NCBI GenBank assembly: GCA_948144175.1
Contig: CANXME010000294.1
Location: 49,776-113,775, forward strand
From: Closterium sp. NIES-65
Taxonomy: Eukaryota; Streptophyta; Zygnematophyceae; Desmidiales; Closteriaceae
Reading direction: 5' to 3'
Length of the DNA stretch: 64,000 nucleotides
This document shows positions 1 through 8,832 of this stretch, one piece after another. Numbering within the stretch: position 1 is the first letter of the stretch; every line of letters starts with the position of its first letter. The notes beneath the pieces are model-generated. The model made no database searches. It was not told the DNA's origin and saw only the letters and a list, made by a program, of their open reading frames with translations. The translations under genes were made by a program, and so were the position numbers.

Positions 1-149
1 ATCTGTTCGGGTCGCTTCGCGACCCGCGGAACCTTCGCGTAACACCTGGTTACGGGACCTTGTGTCGAGCCTGTATATAGCCTCGTGTTGTACCCACGTG
101 ATCATTCAATTACGATTCTCTTTTGTGATCTCGATCCTAGATCCTCACA
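1..149 (+). repeat. 3' end of the Gypsy 5' LTR (cut by the window edge)
   Basis: Non-coding sequence ends in CA at 148-149, immediately before a tRNA-Met-type primer binding site, so it is read as the 3' part of the 5' LTR. The start lies outside the window and no matching 3' LTR is present to confirm the boundary. Confidence 0.5.
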
Positions 150-150
150 C

Positions 151-165
151 TTGGTAATTAGAGCC
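151..165 (+). other. Primer binding site of the Gypsy element
   Basis: TTGGTAATTAGAGCC resembles the plant LTR-element primer site TGGTATCAGAGC, complementary to the initiator tRNA-Met 3' end, with a few mismatches. It lies just inside the presumed LTR end. Confidence 0.5.
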
Positions 166-307
166 CGTTTACACGCGAAAGTTTTTCGACCGCTAAAACC
201 GAGTCTTCAAAAACCGCGGGGGCGACGCATTTAAACATGGATTTCAGGTACGTAGCACTGGTTCCGTCTTTTTTGCTCCCCCTCGTTTCGGTTTTTTCGG
301 ACGCGTA

Positions 308-1254
308 ATGTCAGGCATGGAGGGCCAAGGCGACAACTATGCGAGTACGAGCGACATCGTGAGCCTCCGCACCGACATGGAGCAGACGCAGGCGGCGCTA
401 CGACGACTCGAGGCCCTTCTGACACACCAACCAGGAATCCCCACTGCAGCAGCACCGAACGTAGCAGCGACAGCACCCGCAGCAGTGGCGACACTGACAT
501 TTCACGGACCGATGGCACCACTGTCGCCGAACCTCGAAGCCGCACGACCGAGGCTCCCTGGAGCGTTCGATCCCAGCGCAAAGGGATCCGACGTCCGGCG
601 ATTCGTGGCAACCCTCGAAATTTACTTCGAGGCCATTGGCTGTTCGACCCCGCAACAAGAATTTGGCTCGCAGCGACACTGTTACGTGGACCGGCACTCG
701 AATGGATTTATTACACTGACGTAGCCCGCGGGGAGAAAACGTGGCAGCAGTTCTGGGCAGATTTAATCGAGCGTTTCGAACCGATTAATACGACCTACAT
801 GGCGCGGCAGCAGATACACCGACACAAGCAATACAGTAGTGTAGCACAGTACACGCAGCAGATGGAGCTACTGTTCAACCGCATCACCGACCTGACCGAA
901 GGCAAAAAAAACAAGGCGTACACAGAAGGGTTAAAATTGGAGAATCGGCGGCAGGTGATTGCGGCGAATTACAACAGCTATCGCGACATCGTGCGTGTTG
1001 CCGAGCGATACGATGCGCTGACTCAAGGTCAACCCAAAACACGACACTTCACGTCGAACCGTACATTCGGCACGGAGCGATCGGCACCCCCCACGTTCAC
1101 CGAACCGATTGATATCGACAAATACGACGCGAAGCAACAGCCGACAAAATGCGAATTTTGCGGCGCAGCAGGGCATCAGACTTTGTCGTGCTACAAAATG
1201 AAGAAAGCACGTGCGGCACTCCGGGACGGTAACAGTGGAGCACCTCTGAAGTAA
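308..1254 (+). pseudogene. Gypsy gag (nucleocapsid) remnant
   Basis: Two frames make up one gag. Codons from 308 give the N-terminus; from about 661 the homologous reading continues one frame back (LLRGPALEWIYYTD..., the retrotrans_gag region) to 1254. The join near 655-661 is therefore a frameshift. A CCHC zinc knuckle CEFCGAAGHQTLSC (C-x2-C-x4-H-x4-C) lies near the C-terminus, where it would bind element RNA. Translation ends in a TAA at 1252-1254. Confidence 0.8.
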
Positions 1255-1301
1255 AAAAACGGGAATCGCCAGTAGCCGCGGATCGACCTGGCGATCGCGT
1301 A

Positions 1302-1817
1302 ATGATCCAAAAAGCAGAAAAAGGCGACAGCGTGGCGACTTCGGAGCGGGTGAAAAAAGGAGAAAATGATGGCGCGAAAATAAAACGTCATGACCGGCTG
1401 GCATCAGGGGAAATCGCCGAGGCGAATGCAGGCTCCGCGAAAAAAGACTCTGCATCGACCGGGAAACTCCAACCAAACACCCATGAAAGTAAGAGTTCGT
1501 TAAAAGTATCCTATAAAGATACCCTAACAAAAAATATTGCTTCTCGTGGTTTTCAAGCCTTAGAAAAATTCAGGGGAGATTTAGAGGCCAAGAAAAAGCC
1601 TTTAGAAATTATTCAGGTACCTGAGAAGTTGGGCAAAGTACTACGGAGCGTAGAAAAGGGCCGTGCGTTCTGTGGAGTTGATTTTCTCTCCCCGCAGCAC
1701 AGTGTTAAGGCTCCCCGTTGCCCACAGGTGAAGCCTACACAGCTGCCAAGGCTTAGAGGAGAATTCCTGGCTCCTGAGAAGTGGTGCAAGCCTCGGAAAA
1801 ATCCTCCTACCCCCTAG
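1302..1817 (+). pseudogene. Gypsy gag-protease spacer region
   Basis: A 171-codon open frame rich in Lys, Ser and Pro lies between the zinc knuckle and the protease and ends in a TAG at 1815-1817, in frame with the protease that follows. No catalytic motif is visible. The part from about 1545 to 1805 is also found, diverged and in antisense, at 16521-16779, so it is a real part of the element family. Function unknown; it is probably the C-terminal gag or a spacer. Confidence 0.5.
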
Positions 1818-2044
1818 GTGAAGTTCGAAGAGAAAAGTGCTGAGTCACGTATAGGAAATAGGGGTGGTATTCAGTTTGATGTACCCTATGATCCTATCAA
1901 TGAGACCCTCTTTGGCTACTCAGCGGAGCAGGCACCACTACTCCTCGAGGTGTTATGCAAAGGACGACGCCTCCAGGCACTGGTGGACAGCGGTGCATCT
2001 CACTCGGTGTGTGACCGCGAGACGTTGGAGAAAATTGGGGAACC

Positions 2045-2185
2045 TGTCAGAATCCCAACCACTAGACCATTGGGATAAAAGGGCTTGTTTCAGAAGCAGG
2101 TCAGTGCGCCCATAACCCCCCAGGCAAACGCGCCTGTAACCCTCTTCAGGATCGATCGAGCATCCATAGTGCAGATCTACTGACA
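2045..2185 (-). repeat. TRIM 3' LTR
   Basis: 141-bp LTR copy, TGTCAG...CTGACA. It carries the same CCACTAGACCA (complement of an A-box) as its partner. Confidence 0.9.
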
Positions 2186-2248
2186 CCCCCCCACACTGGG
2201 AGGCCCAGGACTAAGCACAGCGGCACCGGCCTACATGTGCATACACCG

Positions 2249-2303
2249 GGAATCGAACCCGAGACCGCTCTGATACCATGTCAGAATCCCAACCACTAGA
2301 CCA
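2249..2303 (-). promoter_or_regulatory. tRNA-like Pol III A and B boxes across the TRIM LTR/PBS junction
   Basis: On the minus strand TGGTCTAGTGG (complement 2293-2303) fits the A-box consensus. GGTTCGATTCC (complement 2249-2259) is a perfect B-box inside a tRNA-like T-arm. They are 33 nt apart, within the tRNA range. The D-arm-like and T-arm-like parts resemble a tRNA-Glu gene; the middle is replaced by the LTR end and the tRNA-Met primer site. Activity is inferred, not shown. Confidence 0.6.
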
Positions 2304-2419
2304 ATGGGATAAAAGGGCTTGTTTCAGTAGCGGGTCAGTGCGCCCATAACCCCCCAGGCAAACGCGCCTGTAACCCTCTCCAGGATCGATCGGGCATCCA
2401 TAGTGCAGATTTACTGACA
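2279..2419 (-). repeat. TRIM 5' LTR
   Basis: 141-bp LTR copy. On the minus strand its 3' end abuts the primer binding site at 2265-2278. Confidence 0.9.
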
Positions 2420-2515
2420 GAACCTTCCGAGGAGACCAAGTTCTCGGCAACGATGGTGGACGGTACGAAACTTCCCATCCACGGCGAAGCATCACTGCAG
2501 CTGCACATAGGGGCG

Positions 2516-4010
2516 CTCATGGTGCAGTTTCTCAGGCTCATGGTGAGTGCCGAGGGCGTACACGTGGACCCGCGGAAGATCGAAGCCTTCAAGAAGTGGA
2601 AAGTACCGGAGAACGTGAAGGAGTTGCAGCAGTTCCTAGGCTTCGCCAACTACTACAACAGGTTCGTGCCACAGTACGCTAAGATTGCAGCGCCCTTGAC
2701 CGACCTATTGAAAAAGGATACGCCCTTCAAATGGGATACACCTCATCAGCAAGCCATGGAACAGCTACAGACAGCACTAACCACAGCACCAGTACTCATC
2801 CTACCGGACCCCGAGAAAGACTATGTTGTTGAAGCAGACGCTAGTGACCAGGCAGTCGGAGCAGTACTGATGCAAGATCACGGGAACGGGTTACAACCTA
2901 TCGCCTACCTCAGTAAGAAGCTATACGGAGCAGAACTGAATCACCCCATCCACGACAAGGAAGCCTTAGCTATAGTCGTAGCCTTCAAGGCGTGGAGGTG
3001 TTACCTAGAGGGAGCCAAGACCACAATCTATACTGACCACTGCAGTCTCAAATACCTGAAGTCGCAGCCAACGCTCTCGAGGCAACAGGTGCGGTGGATG
3101 GACTTCCTAGAAACTCACTTCCACTACGACATCGTCTACAAGCCCGGGCTACACAACAAAGCAGACGCGTTGAGCCGCCCCGGACATGTAGCAGGCATCC
3201 AGCTCGACGAGATGAACCCTCTGCTCAAGGGTTTATTCCAACATGGGTACTCCGTGGACGCAGAGATCGCTACAGCACAGACCAAGAAGCTGTTACAGTG
3301 GGAGAAAGACTTAGCTGTAAGGAAGGGTTTAGGAAAGATTAGGGTACCAAATTACGCCCCGCTATGGCAGATCCTATTAGAGGAGTTTCACGACGTACCT
3401 TACGCGGGACATTTTGGGAGCAACAAGACATTAGCGGGAATAGCAAAGTATATTTTCTCGCCCGGGATGGCAGCAGATGTGCAGCAGCTCATCACCTCTT
3501 GCGACACGTGCCAGCGGATGAAGAGCAGCAAGCAGAAAAAACAGGGTTACTTCAACCTCTACCCGTACCGGAGCAGCCATGGCAGGTCGTTAGTCTCGAC
3601 TTCATCACAGGACCTCCTTCGACCTCACGGGGACATGATTCCATCCTCGTAGTCATCAACAAGTTCTCCAAAATGGGTCACTTCATACCAACCAACGCCA
3701 CAGCTACAGCTGAGCAACTGCTCGCCTCTTCTTCGACCGCATCATCACCATCCACGGCATCCCCTCTACACTCATCTCAGACTGAGACCCCAAATTCACC
3801 AGTAAGTTCTGGAAGGAGCTCATGGGACTGTTGGGGACAAAGCTTGCAATGTCTTTAGCATACCAATCCCTGAATGACGGACAAACAGAGCGACTCAATC
3901 AAGTGGTTGAACAGTTACTGCGCACAGCTGGCAAGGACGACATCAGCCACTGGGACACACAATTACCGACCCTAGAGTTCGCTTACAACAACGCCTCACG
4001 TGCGGTTCGA
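2516..4010 (+). pseudogene. Gypsy pol remnant: RT connection, RNase H, integrase
   Basis: The frame from 2453 to 3652 reads the end of RT (KVPENVKELQQFLGFANYYN), the RNase H (EADASDQAVGAVL, YTDHCSLKYL, HNKADALSRP), and the integrase zinc domain ending CDTCQRMK. The integrase core continues in other frames from about 3555 (SLDFITGPP, first catalytic Asp) and about 3822 (DGQTERLNQVVEQ, catalytic Glu). At about 3781 the second catalytic Asp is followed by an in-frame TGA where an Arg codon is expected. Several frameshifts and the loss of YxDD make it non-functional. Confidence 0.88.
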
Positions 4011-4025
4011 GTGAGTTGCGCTGCA

Positions 4026-4051
4026 TTTTTTTTTTTTTTTTTTTTTTTTTT
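4026..4051 (+). repeat. T26 homopolymer at the end of the Gypsy remnant
   Basis: An uninterrupted T run separates truncated integrase from unrelated sequence. It may be the poly(A) of an antisense retroposed piece, or simple slippage at a rearrangement junction. Confidence 0.7.
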
Positions 4052-4370
4052 GGTGCTAAGGACGGGTCGGGCCTAATTCGTTTTCAGTCCATGCAAGACT
4101 GGTGGGTAGCGGTTCAAAGCGCTTTATCAGACAAACGGTTCTAAAGTGCACAACATTTTTCTCAACTGCTTATGTTGAAATAGAACTGTACGAGATGAAG
4201 AAGGCCGATTGAACATTCAACTGAGCAATTCTTACGGGCAATTCAGGCAAGAGTGAGACTCATGGTTTAACCCGTTACACCCTCCATCTTGTCTTCCCCC
4301 TTCTTTCCGCCCCTCCGTTCCCCCCTCTCCCTTTCCCCTCCTCCTTACGCCCGCCCTCTACTCCACGCAG
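4052..4370. other. Intron-like sequence before the folate-receptor-like exons
   Basis: No gene or repeat is recognised here. The last 80 bases are strongly pyrimidine-rich and end in ...CTCCACGCAG, so the stretch reads as the 3' part of an intron. Confidence 0.4.
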
Positions 4371-4682
4371 CAATGCGCGCGGTTTGTGGGCTTCGATCAG
4401 TGCAGCCAGGAACTCGAGGCAATGAATTGCGCTGTGATGTGCAACCCAGGTGCGTTTGCGATCTCACTTTCACCCCACATGACATACTGATGCATAACAT
4501 GTGCTTTCTAATGTACGCATATGTTACCAGACAATTTGAACTAGTAACTGCTGGTATTTACACTGCCTTTGTCCATGCAGATAGCGGAAACTATGTTGTT
4601 GCGGATTCGGAATGGTCCGGGACCTTCTCTGTATGCGATGGATACGCATCTTACGTTTACTCTGAATGCAAAGGCCTACCAA
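4371..4682 (+). CDS. Two exons of a folate-receptor-like / HIPL-type Cys-rich domain (partial gene)
   Basis: Exon 4371-4449 follows a long pyrimidine tract and CAG and ends before GTGCGT. Exon 4581-4682 follows TTTGTCCATGCAG and ends at GTAAGT. The phases match (1 base + 2 bases). The joined reading has Cys spacing like the folate-receptor fold: CARFVGFDQC, NCAVMCNPDSGNYV, then TFSVCDGYASYVYSECKG. Family assignment is by eye; such domains occur in plant HIPL proteins. No first exon lies upstream, because the exons sit right after the Gypsy remnant, and a downstream LTR element interrupts the following intron. A piece with signal peptide and the matching N-terminal half lies at 36897-37268 on the opposite strand. 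Confidence 0.5.
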
Positions 4683-4869
4683 GTAAGTCGAAAGTACATG
4701 TGAACTGGCATCGCATTGCTCATATACCCCCGTTAGTTACCATTTGTTGTTTCTCTTTCGGATTTTTGTTTGTCTTTTTGGTCAAACAACTTCAACATTT
4801 CACTCAATTCGCTCTCTTTATGGTCCCCGATTCTCGTTCTCCTTTCCCTTTCTCCCAAGTGTGCACAGC

Positions 4870-5890
4870 ACTGTCACTACTAGGCGCAGAGCCCCGGACT
4901 ACACGGCGACAGGCGCAGCTGACTCTCTGGGCTAGCAGGCTAGACCCCGGACTACAGGCGTTGCGGACGACAAGACGGTTGCCTCCACTCAACTTCCCCC
5001 AGCTGTCCCACACCCCCTGCTGTACCTCCAGCACTGCTCACACGCCACCCCCCTCGTACCACGCCGACGGCTCCAACACATCCACCCCCATCAGCGGCAG
5101 TTGCACCAGTGGGAGACGGAGGAGGAGGAGGAGCAGGGGACGGCGCACACACCCATCACCCCCAGACTCGCCACCCCCACACTCGCCACCCCCAAACCCT
5201 AACACGACAGCATGGGGCAGGAGCGGGGGGCGACGGCGCGCGGCTCGGGAGACAGTGCGCGGCTCTAGTGCAGGCTATGCGGGCCGCACACGGGCCTGGC
5301 GCGGGCTGTACGAGCCGCGCGCGGGCCTGGCGCAGGCCGTACGAGCCGCGCGCGGGCTGTACGGGCCGCGCACGGTCTTGGCGCAGACCGTAGCCCGCGC
5401 GCGGGCTTGGCGCAGGCCATACGGGCTGCGCGCGAGCTGTACGGGCCGCGTGCGGGCCTGGCGCAGGTCGCACGAGCCGCGTCGGGCGACGGAGGGCGAC
5501 GCGCGGGTCCGCGGGGGCGCCACGACGGGCGACAGGGGGCGACGCGCGGGTCGACGGGGCGGGCAGGGCAGTAAATCGCCGCGCACTCGGGGTGCGCGGC
5601 GGGAAGAAAAAAAAAAGGCCGCGCGCCCCGAGCGCGCGGCAGGCAGAAAACGACGCGCGCACGAGGCGCGCGATAGGTAGGACAACAGCGGAAGCTAACG
5701 GTGGGTCCATCTAGAGGATCGACCCGGGAGGGTCGACCTGCTCTGATAGCATGTCGAAACAGTAGGCAAGAATCAGAAACAGGAAAGAGAGAGTTTCACT
5801 AGCAGGCAGTTGAGTACATATAGCAAACCCTAATTCGGGCTGTACTCACTATAGAGCACCCCACTGTAGACTAGACAAACATCACATTCT
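4870..5890 (-). mobile_element. Truncated non-autonomous LTR element, relative of 34673-36232
   Basis: The right end holds a 5' LTR on the minus strand (TGTCGAAACAG... from 5752 to about 5890), next to a primer-site complement CTGCTCTGATAGCA at 5739-5752. The internal part shares the CCCCGGACTACAGG motif and neighbours with the element at 34673-36232. It also has its own GC-rich tandem repeat at about 5275-5480. The 3' LTR is missing and the left edge is approximate. The long Arg/Pro-rich open frames here have no domains and follow from GC-rich repeats. Confidence 0.65.
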
Positions 5891-6284
5891 AATGCGCAGG
5901 TAGGCAGCTTTTGAGACGCCTCAAAAGTAAGCAAGGTTTGAGAATGTTTGTGAGAAAACGGAAGTGAGAGTGTTTGTGAGACCTTTCAAAATGTTTGCGA
6001 GTAAAGTAGGGAGAGTGGGAAAACGGAGATTGGAAGGAAGAATGGAAAGGAGAGTGGGGGTCCGAGGGGGTGTGTAAAAGAGTGAAGGGAAGAGCTTTGA
6101 CCCGAGAGAGTAGAGGACACGGCCAATGACCCATACCATGCCACACCTATCTTTCAGGCGCGTCAGAAATAGTGTAAGGAGGATAACTTACCCGAGCGAG
6201 TAGAAGACGCGGCCAATGACCCACACCATGCCACACCTACAGGCAGCATGGTGGATGGATGGGAGAGTGTGATGGACAAGAGGC

Positions 6285-6380
6285 ACACCACCATGCCACA
6301 CCATGCCATGCCACACAAAACCACGCCACACCACGCCACACCACGCCACACCATGCCACACCATGCCACACCAAGCCAGA
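6285..6380 (+). repeat. CCACACCATG-type microsatellite
   Basis: About nine copies of a 10-bp unit (CCACACCATG/CCACACCACG) lie in an intron of the MGST3-like pseudogene. The unit is part of the adjacent exon (CACACCATGCCACACC at 6222-6236), so it probably grew out of exon sequence. Confidence 0.8.
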
Positions 6381-6389
6381 GGTGGGGAG

Positions 6390-6740
6390 GCACTCAAGGG
6401 AGGGCGGAGGCAGGAAGTGATGGGGTAGGGGAGCGAGCACGGATGGATGCACACGGAGAAACATAACAGATGGGGAAACATAACAGATGGGGAAATATAA
6501 CATATGGGGAAACATGGGGATGACAGCAAGGGCTGGGAGGGCAACATACGCGGAGGCAGTGATAGGGTAGGGGTAACAGGAGATGAGGATCATCGAGAGG
6601 AAGGCGGGGTGGCATTCAAATCGACACAATATGATGAGAAGGCAACGGGTGGCAAGATATGGGATGTGTTGAGAAGAGCAACAGACGCAGAAGCGCAATG
6701 AGGTAGGCATAGCCGGCAATGAGGAGCAACGAGATTAAGG
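6390..6740. other. Intronic sequence of the MGST3-like pseudogene, no gene
   Basis: Purine-rich sequence with a short GATGGGGAAACATAACA repeat (about 6460-6515). No convincing coding signal was found on either strand. Confidence 0.4.
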
Positions 6741-6942
6741 TTGGGTAGTTCTCAAGGGTGTTCTAGTGGGTGCGCTAGAAGCATTTGAACAGGCTGTACT
6801 CCTGTCTTGTTACTGTACATCTGCACACCCAGGGGCGCGGAGCGGAGCAGAGCGGTGAGGAGGGAAGGCGGGGTAGCTCTCAAGGGTGTTCTGGAGGGCG
6901 CGCTGGTAGCAGTTGAACAGGCTGTCCTCCTTGTCATCGTAC

Positions 6943-7922
6943 TATCAAATTATGTTTGTATGCTCTAGGGTGTAGTGGGGCATACTCGAGTGAGTACAAC
7001 CCTTCAGGGTTTCATACTTGTACTCACATTCCTACTCAATGCATCATTCCTCCTTGACATGGTTTCAGAGTAGGTCCCAGTTAGGACCAAATTTTTAGGG
7101 CCCACCATATTCGTTCCGCTCTTCCCGGCCGTCGCGTTTTTTGTTTTCACTGCCCGGCCGTCACGTTTTTTCCCCTGCTGCCCTGGCCTGCCCCGCGTGC
7201 TACCGCGCTGCCTGCCCAAAATCACGCGCTGTCGCGCTGCCTAGTGCGCCCGGCCGCCTGCTGCTCGAGTTGCCCGCGCGCTGCCAACGCGGCCCGCGCG
7301 CTGCCTGCACGTCGCCCGTGCTGCCCTGTGCCGCCCGCCGCCGCGCTGCCCTATGCCGCCCACCGCCGCGCTGCCCTGTGCTGCCCGCCGCCCGCTGCCC
7401 TGCGCGCTGCATTGCCCGCACTGCCTGCATGTGCCCTGCCTGAGCCGCCCGCGCCTTGCCATGCGCCGCCCGCTCACGCCCCTGCTGCACTGCTCCACCG
7501 CCAACTCGTGCCCTGCCCTGCCCTGATTGCACGCCTGCTGCTGTTGCGTGCACCGCCAGCTAACGCCCCTGCTGCTGTTGCTTGCGAGCCGCCGAGCCGA
7601 GCCGCCGAGCCGAGCCGCCAAACCGAGCCGCCCAGTCCAACCGCCCGTTCGAGCCGCCCTGCCGAGCCGCCCAAACCGAGCCGCCCTACTGAGCCGCTCC
7701 TTACTACTGCTACTGCTACCACTGATTCTGCTACCGCCACTACCGTTCGACTGCTATGGCGACCCCTACCATTCTCACCTTTGACGGAGAGGGCCACCAG
7801 GTAGACTTCGAGTCCTGGCTAGAGGATTTCCACGGGTACTTGCAAAGCCAGACGAGGGAGGATGTCTCTCTCTATGAGCATACCTCGGGGTCCCTCGATG
7901 CCCCTCCTAACACATGTACTCG
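6943..7922 (+). mobile_element. Copia element B, left part (LTR, leader, start of gag)
   Basis: A 117-bp degenerate LTR (6943-7059, starts TATCAAATT, ends TTGACA) is followed by the primer-site variant TGGTTTCAGAG at 7060. A GC-rich leader follows, with CTGCCCG and GAGCCGCC repeats. Gag starts at 7756 (MATPTILTFDGEGHQVDFES) and stays open up to the insertion of element A at 7923. The element continues at 15275. Several disabling changes lie in the right part, so it is dead. Confidence 0.8.
7810..7922 (+). repeat. 113-bp direct repeat flanking Copia A, left copy
   Basis: Identical by eye to 15162-15274. It is B gag sequence from GAGTCCTGG to TGTACTCG, present on both sides of the inserted element A in place of a 5-bp target duplication. 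Confidence 0.95.
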
Positions 7923-8049
7923 TGTCAAACATTATATATGTTGTTGTAGTTGTTTAGGCTACAGTGGGTTAGCCTATAGGGGGTACACATTCCTAGTTTT
8001 TTATACTTGTACTCATTTTCACTGTTAGTTCATCCATTCTTGTTCAACA
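7923..8049 (+). repeat. Copia A 5' LTR
   Basis: 127 bp, TGTC...AACA, followed at once by the tRNA-Met primer site at 8050-8063. Confidence 0.95.
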
Positions 8050-8099
8050 TGGTATAGAGCAGGTCCTTCCTAGGACCGATTTTTTTAGGGCCCACCACT

Positions 8100-8780
8100 A
8101 CCTACCTATCTACCTGCGCCCTAGGGCGCCTCGGCTTTCACGCCCCTAGAGGCCCCGTCGGCCCCACGCTCTCGCACCTAGAGGCCTCAGTCGGCCCCGT
8201 GCTCGCTTTTAGAGGCCCCGAATCGGCCCCGCGCTTACCCCTAGAGGCCCGCGTCGGCCCCGCGCTCGTCCTTAACGGCCCCGAATCGGCCCCGCGCTTA
8301 CCCCTAGAGGCCCGCGCTGGCCCCGCGCTCGTCCCTTCCGGCCCCGATCGGCCCCGCGCTCGTCCCTCACGGCCCCGATAGGCCCCGCGCTCGCCCTTAG
8401 AGGCCCACGTCGGCCCCGCGCTCGTCCCTTACGGCCCCGATTGGCCCCGCGATCGTCCCTCACGGCCCCGATAGGCCCCGCGCTCGCCCTTAGCACCCAC
8501 GTCGGCCCCGCGCTCGTCCCTCACGGCCCCACCCGCTCCCCGCGCTCTCCCTTAGCGGCCCCGAGCCGACCAGAGCCGCCCAGCCCTAACGGAACCGAAC
8601 CGCCCGACCCGAGCCACCAGCCCTAACTGACCCAAGCCGCCCGAACCGAGCCGCCCGAACCGAGCCGCCCGAACCGAGCCGCGCCGCCCGACCCGAGCCG
8701 CCCGAACCGAGCCGCGCCACCCGACCCGAGCCGCGCCGCCCTACCTATACCGAGCCGCGCCGCCCTACCTGTACCGAGAT
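8100..8780 (+). repeat. GC-rich tandem repeats in the Copia A leader
   Basis: Two arrays: a unit of about 30 bp containing CGGCCCCGCGCTCG (8150-8560), then a GAACCGAGCCGCC unit of about 13-15 bp (8570-8770). They lie between primer site and gag. Their open frames have no domains. Confidence 0.85.
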
Positions 8781-8832
8781 GCGCCGCCCTACCTACCCTA
8801 CTGCTCCTACTGCTTTTCCTACTGCTGCTACC

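Larger units (their letters stand above)
2045..2419 (-). mobile_element. TRIM: miniature LTR retrotransposon, 375 bp
   Basis: It has two 141-bp direct repeats (2045-2185 and 2279-2419) that begin TGTCAG and end CTGACA, separated by only 93 bp. On the minus strand the 5' LTR is followed directly by TGGTATCAGAGC, the tRNA-iMet primer site (complement at 2265-2278). The 3' LTR is preceded by a G7 polypurine stretch (complement 2186-2192). The 5-bp target duplication is GAACC at 2040-2044 and 2420-2424. The two LTRs differ at 6 of 141 positions by eye. No protein is coded, so it depends on other elements in trans. Confidence 0.93.
1818..2512 (+). pseudogene. Gypsy aspartic protease, split by a TRIM
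   Basis: The retropepsin active-site motif is seen as ALVDSGASHSVCD (DSGA) at about 1978-2016. The frame runs to ...EKIGEP at 2044, is broken by the 375-bp TRIM plus its 5-bp duplication, and resumes at 2425 as SEETKFSATMVDG. Removing the insertion in thought restores one frame. After the segment ending LQLHIG (about 2512) the sequence passes directly into RT connection sequence, so the RT catalytic core has been deleted. The protease would have cut the element polyprotein. Confidence 0.8.
1..4051 (+). mobile_element. Decayed Ty3/Gypsy LTR retrotransposon, 3' truncated
   Basis: Domain order is LTR end, primer binding site, gag with zinc knuckle, aspartic protease, RNase H, integrase, which is the Ty3/Gypsy order because integrase comes last. 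The element is dead. Gag and integrase carry frameshifts, and the protease is split by a TRIM. The RT fingers/palm including the catalytic YxDD is missing: sequence jumps from the protease C-terminus (about 2512) to the RT connection region. Integrase stops abruptly near 4010, just before a 26-base T run. No 3' LTR is seen. A diverged antisense piece of the same family lies at 16521-16779. Confidence 0.9.
6100..6942 (-). pseudogene. Microsomal glutathione S-transferase 3-like (MAPEG) pseudogene with duplicated exons
   Basis: On the minus strand, 6942-6850 reads DKEDSLFNCYQRALQNTLES, the hallmark MGST3 segment (FNC-x-QRA-x-QNTLE). The exon 6236-6192, between TGCCTGTAG and GTAAGT, reads CGMVWVIGRVFYSLG, matching the VGRVLY-x-GY helix. 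Each has a second, more degraded copy: 6830-6740 (stops within the QR-H-NTLE region) and 6147-6100 (donor lost). The upstream end is cut at 6943 by a Copia LTR and no N-terminal exon is visible. MAPEG enzymes are membrane glutathione transferases/peroxidases. This copy is very probably not functional. Confidence 0.72.

Noticed and set aside
2045..2419. tRNA-derived SINE inserted in the Gypsy protease
   Set aside because: B-box and tRNA-like sequence first suggested a SINE, but the two 141-bp terminal direct repeats, PBS, polypurine tract and 5-bp target duplication define an LTR element (TRIM).
4289..5680. Single 463-codon protein on the plus strand
   Set aside because: The frame crosses two clear exons in the wrong frame, an intron and a GC-rich transposon repeat. 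It has no coherent domain.
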